A DNA stretch of 64,000 nt from positions 3,350,501 through 3,414,500 of the forward strand of contig NZ_JADBEG010000001.1 in NCBI RefSeq assembly GCF_014873755.1, given 5' to 3'. The DNA comes from Amycolatopsis lexingtonensis (GTDB lineage Bacteria > Actinomycetota > Actinomycetes > Mycobacteriales > Pseudonocardiaceae). The notes beneath the pieces were generated by a model. That model saw only the letters and a list, made by a program, of their open reading frames with translations. It was not told where the DNA came from and did no database searches. Below, in pieces: positions 59,827 to 64,000 of the stretch. How positions within the stretch are numbered: the first letter of the stretch is position 1; every line of letters starts with the position of its first letter. Position numbers and translations under genes: made by a program.

Positions 59827-60819
59827 ATGATCACCCGAACCACGCTCGGCTCGCCCGGTCTCACCGTCAGCGCGATGGGCCTGGGGTGCATGGGGATGAG
59901 CGAGAGCTACGGCGCCGCCGACTGGGACGGCGGCCTGGCCACCATCGACCGGGCCCTGGAGCTGGGCATCACGTTCCTGGACACCGCCGACGCCTACGGC
60001 ACCGGGCACAACGAGGTGCTGGTGGGCCGGGCCATCCACGGCCGCCGGGACCAGGTGCAGCTGGCCACCAAGTTCGGCATCGACCGCAGCGCCGGAGATC
60101 GGGCACGCCGCATCCGCGGTGCGCGGGACTACGTGCTGCGCTCCTGCGACGCCTCGCTGCTGCGGCTGGGCGTCGAGGTGATCGACCTGTACTACGCCCA
60201 CCGCCCGCCCCAGGACGTGGAGATCGAGGAGACCGTCGGGGCGATGGCCGAGCTGGTCCAGGCGGGCAAGGTCCGCCATCTGGGCCTGTCCGAGGTCGAC
60301 GGCCAGCTGCTGCGCCGGGCGCACGCGGTGCACCCGATCACCGCGGTGCAGAGCGAGTATTCGCTGTGGACCCGCGACGTCGAGGCAGTCACCCCGGTGC
60401 TGGCGGAGCTGGGGGTCGGGCTGGTGCCGTACTCCCCGCTGGGGCGCGGGTTCCTGACCGGCGCTCTGGACCGCTCCGCGCTGGGCGAGAAGGACTTCCG
60501 GCGCACCAACCCCCGTTTCGCCGGCGAGGCGGGCGAGGCCAACGAGAAGATCGCGCAGACCGTGCGCGAGGTCGCCGACCGCCTCGGTGCCACTCCGGCT
60601 CAGGTGGCGCTGGCCTGGGTGTACGCCCAGGCCGACCGGCTCGGCGTGGCGGTGGCGGCCATTCCGGGCACCCGCAGCCCCGCGCGGCTGGAGCAGAACG
60701 CGGCCGCGCTGGAGCTCACCCTGGACGCCGAGGCGCTGGCCGCGCTGGACCCCCTGAGCGACCAGGTGCTGGGCGAGCGCTACCTCCCGGCGCACACCGC
60801 CGAGGTCGCCCGGGGCTGA
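59827..60819 (+). CDS. Aldo/keto reductase
   Basis: 330 residues, ATG 59827 after GGAGGA. The family hallmarks are LGCMGMSESYG, the catalytic FLDTADAYGTGHNE (Asp, Tyr), the Lys in LATKFGID, YYAHRPP and VQSEYSLW. The C-terminal PGTRSPARLEQN segment binds NADPH phosphate. It belongs to the AKR13-like group (YakC type) that reduces small aldehydes or ketones. Last gene on this strand; may belong to the detoxification unit beginning with MarR. Confidence 0.93.
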   Translation: MITRTTLGSPGLTVSAMGLGCMGMSESYGAADWDGGLATIDRALELGITFLDTADAYGTGHNEVLVGRAIHGRRDQVQLATKFGIDRSAGDRARRIRGARDYVLRSCDASLLRLGVEVIDLYYAHRPPQDVEIEETVGAMAELVQAGKVRHLGLSEVDGQLLRRAHAVHPITAVQSEYSLWTRDVEAVTPVLAELGVGLVPYSPLGRGFLTGALDRSALGEKDFRRTNPRFAGEAGEANEKIAQTVREVADRLGATPAQVALAWVYAQADRLGVAVAAIPGTRSPARLEQNAAALELTLDAEALAALDPLSDQVLGERYLPAHTAEVARG

Positions 60820-60820
60820 G

Positions 60821-60877
60821 GTCGTTCAGGATGCCGGTGCGGTAGGCGTCGGCGACGACCTGGGCACGGTTGTTGCC
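60821..60877 (-). pseudogene. Possible remnant of a LuxR-type regulator C-terminus
   Basis: Read on the minus strand, this short stretch gives GNNRAQVVADAYRTGIL, which matches the end of LuxR-type HTH domains (…NRAQAV..AYRTGI). No HTH or receiver part precedes it, so it is only a scrap, if real. It abuts the aldo/keto reductase stop. Confidence 0.35.
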
Positions 60878-60889
60878 GCAAAAGTCTGC

Positions 60890-61180
60890 CTACACCGGCA
60901 CCCCCTCGAAACCGAGCACGCGCTCCAGACCGGTCACCAAGTCCCGAAATGACAATCCCGGAACGTCAACCTTCAGCTCTACCTCGCGGGCAACGGCGAA
61001 CAACTCTGACGCCTCCGCGGTGAACTCGAGGAACAACCTCGAGCCCGCCAAGGCCACGCAGAACACGCCCAGCGAGTCCGACTCCTGCGCCTTCGCCGCC
61101 CGCAGCGTGTACACGCTCACCTGGTCGCCATCCACGTTTCGTCGCCCCATCCGTGATCGAGCCGCCGCCGAGGTGGTCAA
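60890..61180 (-). CDS. Hypothetical protein downstream of the effector-like gene
   Basis: 96 residues from TTG 61180, which overlaps the previous stop (TTGA). ATG 61150 would give 86. A compact, soluble alpha/beta sequence: DQVSVYTLRAAKAQESDSLGVFCVALAGSRLFLEFTAEASELFAVAREVELKVDVPGLSF. No family recognised. Being last in the operon of the large basic protein, it could be an accessory or immunity gene. Confidence 0.6.
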   Translation of the reverse strand: MTTSAAARSRMGRRNVDGDQVSVYTLRAAKAQESDSLGVFCVALAGSRLFLEFTAEASELFAVAREVELKVDVPGLSFRDLVTGLERVLGFEGVPV

Positions 61181-61749
61181 GGTGACGAGCCGACCCGGCG
61201 CCGCAGTTCCTCGATCCGCTCGACGAACAGCTTCGCCGTCTCGACCTCCCCGTCGTCCACCTCACCGCCACCGCTGCGGAAGCCGATGGTTCTCTCGCGC
61301 TCCCTCTTCAGCGACTCGGCCCCTTCGACGTGGTGCCGGTACAACGCGTCCAGCAAGGAGTCCGCCAGGCGTGTGACAGGGCTTTCCGGCGTGACGTCGT
61401 ACTCGATGCTGTAGATCGTCGACCGGCCCGCCGCGAGTTCGGTGACGCGGTAGCACCAGAACACGCCGCCGAACGCGCTGCCGATGCTGTAGCTCACGCC
61501 GAGGGGAACCAGGTCCGCGTCGCGGGCGAGGATGTCGGTCTCGAGGTCGTCCGTCCGGTCCGGTGGCGGGCCGCCGCGGGTCAGCGGGACGGCCAGGTCC
61601 CACGGCTGGTAGGTGTACTCGAACATCAGCACCGGCCGTGCCTCGGCGAGCACGAAGAACTCGTCCGGGAACGCCACGCCGTAGCACTCGCGGAGGACCG
61701 CGCGCGGGTCGAGCCCGCGCTCGTACAACGCCCGCGCCAGGCGGGTCAT
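61177..61749 (-). CDS. Hypothetical protein, possible immunity partner
   Basis: 190 residues from ATG 61749; the frame is open further upstream without a usable start. The N-terminal ERGLDPRAVLRECYGVAFPDEFFVLAEARP has the spacing 'x-G-x-x-x-P-x-x-F' seen in SUKH/SMI1-like immunity proteins, but the match is weak. The C-terminus is helical and charged (DDGEVETAKLFVERIEELRRRVG). Located 56 bases after the large gene and overlapping the next by four, so co-expressed with both. Confidence 0.6.
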   Translation of the reverse strand: MTRLARALYERGLDPRAVLRECYGVAFPDEFFVLAEARPVLMFEYTYQPWDLAVPLTRGGPPPDRTDDLETDILARDADLVPLGVSYSIGSAFGGVFWCYRVTELAAGRSTIYSIEYDVTPESPVTRLADSLLDALYRHHVEGAESLKRERERTIGFRSGGGEVDDGEVETAKLFVERIEELRRRVGSSP

Positions 61750-61805
61750 CGCCGGGTAGTCGTCGCGGGCCGCCTCGGCGCGGAGGCGGTCGAGCGGTTC
61801 CTCGG

Positions 61806-64000
61806 TCAGGACGATCCGCCTCCGCTCTGGTGCTCGCTCATGATGGTGTCCAACAGCCGGTGCAGCCGGTGCCAGGTCGCACGCAGGTCGTCCGCCGTCA
61901 GCGCGTTGATGATCTCGCCGGCGGTGTTCTCCGCCGCGCGGATGGTGTCCACCATGGCCTTCGGCTTGCCGTCCCGGACCGCTCGTTCCGCGATCCTATT
62001 CGCCGTCCGGTGCAGGGTCCGCACCCGGGACTGGACCTCGCGGCTGTCCGCGGTCAGCCGCGGGTTGTCCGACATCAGCAACGCGATGTTCTCGACGTGC
62101 TCGAAGATCGCGTTCTGGATCTGGCCCTGGAACTGCTCCCGGACGTCCCTGGGCAGCTTCATCAGCTCGGCGTTGGACTTGACGAGTTCCCGGGCCAGGT
62201 TCTTCGCACTGGCCATGCTCTGCGACTGCAGCATCAGCACGTAGGCGCGGTGCGCGACCCGGATGCGCTCGTCCGCAAGGGTCCGGCCCTCGGCCGCCGC
62301 CACGACGTGGCGCGGGGTGGACTCGAGCCCACGCGGGATGTTCCCCGGCGCCGCGCTCGTGACCGTGCTGACCTCCGGCGCGAAGTGCAGGGTGAAGTCG
62401 ACGCCGAAGACCCGCATCAGCTTGTTGCGCAGGAACCGGCCCTCGGCCTCGCCGACGCCGTAGAGCCCGCCCTGCACGTGCAGCAGCGCCCTCGTCCTGA
62501 TCTTCTGGAAGATGCCCTTGACCGCGCCCTCGTTCACGTCGAGCAGCTTGATCAGCATGTTGGGCTCGGTGGGGTAGAGCATCTGCGGGTGCACCTTGTT
62601 GATCGCCGCCCGGATCGCGTGGTCGACCTGGTTGGACCACAGCGTGAGCTGCCTGCGACGCCGGGCGTCGCCCCGCCGCCACTTGAACCCGCCGAACCGG
62701 TACCCGCCGATCACGATAAGCGGGTGCTGGCCCAGTTCGTCGAGGACCTTCACGTACGCGGCGAGCACGCCCATCGTGTTCTTCGCCGTGACGGAGGTGT
62801 CGGCATCCTGGCCGACGGCGTACACGACGTCGTTCATCTTCGCCAGCACACGCGTCGCGGTCCGTACGTAGGACGAGCCGAGCACCTCCTCGCGGAAGAG
62901 CCCGAACGGCAACGCCTCCTTGGCGCGCAGACCCTTCTCCCGCTCCTCGGCGAGCGGCTTCTTGTCGCCCAGCTTCTTGAACTTCCGGCGCACTTCGGCG
63001 ATGCCGACCCGCTTCCTCTTGCCCTTCTTGACGCGGACCCAGTTCGGGGTCCACACGAAGCCGAAGACGGCCATGTTGAGCTCGGGCCGCGTCTCGACCT
63101 TCCCGACGGCCGCGCCGATCTCGCTCTTCCCCTTGTCGGGATCGAGGAACTCCATCGCGTTGATGCCGATCACGACCGCGGTCCGGGCCGCCGCGAGGTC
63201 CTCGGTGCCGCCCTCCCACGCCTTGGTGGTGTAGCGCACGGCCATGTCCGGCTTCACCTCCGACGGGATGGTCGCGATGGTGACGACGAACCCGATCCGG
63301 CGGTCGTTGCCTTCCATCGGGATCACGGTCGCCGTCAGCCGGCTCACCGCGCCCGGAAGCTTCTTGAGCTTCATGCCCTTCTCGGCCTTGTCGATCTCGT
63401 AGGGGAACTCGTCCTCCGTGAGCTCGACATCCGACGTCGTCTTCGACGGGTTGACGGTCACCTGGACCGCGTAGACGTCCTCGCCGTGCTTCTCCAGCCG
63501 GATCGACGTCAGGCGGTGCCGTCGTTTGATGCCGGGAAGACCCTTCCGGACCGACTCGGGGGTCGCGTCCTCCGCGTGCAGCAGGTTCGTGGCGTCGCGG
63601 ACAGCCGCGTCGAGGGCGCGTCGCTTGGCCTTGTCGGACCGCTTGTCGGGCTTGCGGTCCTTGCGGCGGCCGGGCCTCTTCGCGGGGCGGCGGCGGTCGG
63701 GGCGGCGGCGCGGACGGGCGCGGTCCCCGGGCCGTCTCTTCGGCGGCCTGACCGGCTTCTCGTCCGGCTTCTTCTTCGGGCGCTTCTTCCGGTCCAGGGC
63801 CGCCTTGAGCTTCGCCCAGAGTTTCTTGACCAGGGAGACGATCTTGTCGACGACCCAGTCGATGGCCCGGTTGACCGGGCGGGCCAGCTTCTGGAAGATC
63901 TCGCGGACCTTGCCGGCGATCCCGCCGATGCCGAGCAGTGCCGCCAGTGCGCCGATCAGGACCGGGATGGACCGGGCCAGTGCGCGTTCCACCAACGCGG
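61806..64000 (-). CDS. Large basic modular protein resembling the C-terminal part of DUF4157/eCIS-associated toxins (5' end outside window)
   Basis: At least 731 codons, open at the right edge. Reading from that edge: a hydrophobic helix (SIPVLIGALAALLGIGGIAGKVREI), an amphipathic stretch (ARPVNRAIDWVVDKIVSLVKKLWAKLK) and a very Lys/Arg/Pro-rich linker (KKRPKKKPDEKPVRPPKRR…, about 70 residues). This order is what I know from the region just before the variable C-terminal domain of DUF4157 proteins linked to extracellular contractile injection systems. The remaining ~560 residues form a folded domain with AVVIGINAMEFLD, DVVYAVGQDADTSVTAKNT and MLYPTEPNMLIKLLDV, plus a helical tail. I cannot assign the fold. 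The N-terminal DUF4157 domain would lie outside the window, so the identification is inference. Confidence 0.65.
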   Translation of the reverse strand, partial: ALVERALARSIPVLIGALAALLGIGGIAGKVREIFQKLARPVNRAIDWVVDKIVSLVKKLWAKLKAALDRKKRPKKKPDEKPVRPPKRRPGDRARPRRRPDRRRPAKRPGRRKDRKPDKRSDKAKRRALDAAVRDATNLLHAEDATPESVRKGLPGIKRRHRLTSIRLEKHGEDVYAVQVTVNPSKTTSDVELTEDEFPYEIDKAEKGMKLKKLPGAVSRLTATVIPMEGNDRRIGFVVTIATIPSEVKPDMAVRYTTKAWEGGTEDLAAARTAVVIGINAMEFLDPDKGKSEIGAAVGKVETRPELNMAVFGFVWTPNWVRVKKGKRKRVGIAEVRRKFKKLGDKKPLAEEREKGLRAKEALPFGLFREEVLGSSYVRTATRVLAKMNDVVYAVGQDADTSVTAKNTMGVLAAYVKVLDELGQHPLIVIGGYRFGGFKWRRGDARRRRQLTLWSNQVDHAIRAAINKVHPQMLYPTEPNMLIKLLDVNEGAVKGIFQKIRTRALLHVQGGLYGVGEAEGRFLRNKLMRVFGVDFTLHFAPEVSTVTSAAPGNIPRGLESTPRHVVAAAEGRTLADERIRVAHRAYVLMLQSQSMASAKNLARELVKSNAELMKLPRDVREQFQGQIQNAIFEHVENIALLMSDNPRLTADSREVQSRVRTLHRTANRIAERAVRDGKPKAMVDTIRAAENTAGEIINALTADDLRATWHRLHRLLDTIMSEHQSGGGSS

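Overview
The window is very GC-rich DNA from an actinomycete. Frequent GTG and TTG starts, strong third-position GC, 4-base stop/start overlaps, a complete conservon (histidine kinase, roadblock, DUF742, GTPase and P450 in one operon) and many secreted glycosidases with ricin-type lectin tails all point to a Pseudonocardiaceae-like soil organism. Amycolatopsis is my best guess, from overall character only. No rRNA, tRNA, CRISPR array, IS element or replication origin was recognised. It reads as accessory or chromosome-arm sequence with catabolic, regulatory and secreted functions.

Layout. 1-2.4 kb: an ABC importer operon (lipoprotein, ATPase, permease cut by the left edge). 2.5-4.7 kb: a broken LuxR/LAL regulator beside a less GC-rich HNH-endonuclease gene with a 17-residue-repeat tail, probably an acquired island. 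4.7-12.6 kb: a membrane protein, a secreted metalloprotease, a methyltransferase, and an ion-transport operon (NhaP antiporter, CBS protein, SLC13/ArsB-type permease) followed by an APC permease. 12.8-19.8 kb: regulator/enzyme pairs (AsnC with a FAD monooxygenase, MerR with a small membrane protein, an ECF sigma factor, a dihydrofolate-reductase-like protein, a microORF pair divergent from a TetR gene). 19.9-28.4 kb: an S53 protease, a TrmB-LuxR regulator before a DUF318/TIGR03943 permease pair, an ACT-domain membrane protein, an SDR, and a DUF3159/FAD-monooxygenase pair facing a TetR gene.

28.5-38.8 kb: NmrA-like, AraC, L,D-transpeptidase, MarR and methyltransferase genes, a canonical P450, then the conservon, whose P450 lacks the ExxR motif. 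39-57.2 kb: a plant-polysaccharide cluster with two GH3 enzymes, a CE1-type esterase with CBM2, a GH59-like enzyme and a GH10 xylanase (both with ricin-type lectin domains), and a GH-A-like glycosidase with a lectin tail. A PaaX-type regulator, a glutamine amidotransferase and an ECF sigma factor with its membrane partner are interspersed. Three palindromes with a GAAA-N-TTTC core lie in the promoter regions of four of these secreted enzymes and suggest one shared regulator. 57.5-60.8 kb: a MarR-MFS efflux unit, a DUF1330 protein and an aldo/keto reductase. 60.9-64 kb: the 3' part of a very basic modular protein resembling the C-terminal half of DUF4157/eCIS-associated toxins, followed by two small genes in its operon that may be its immunity or accessory genes. 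It continues beyond the right edge.

The most promising unexplained items are the repeat-tailed HNH protein near 3-4.2 kb and the effector-like operon at the right edge.
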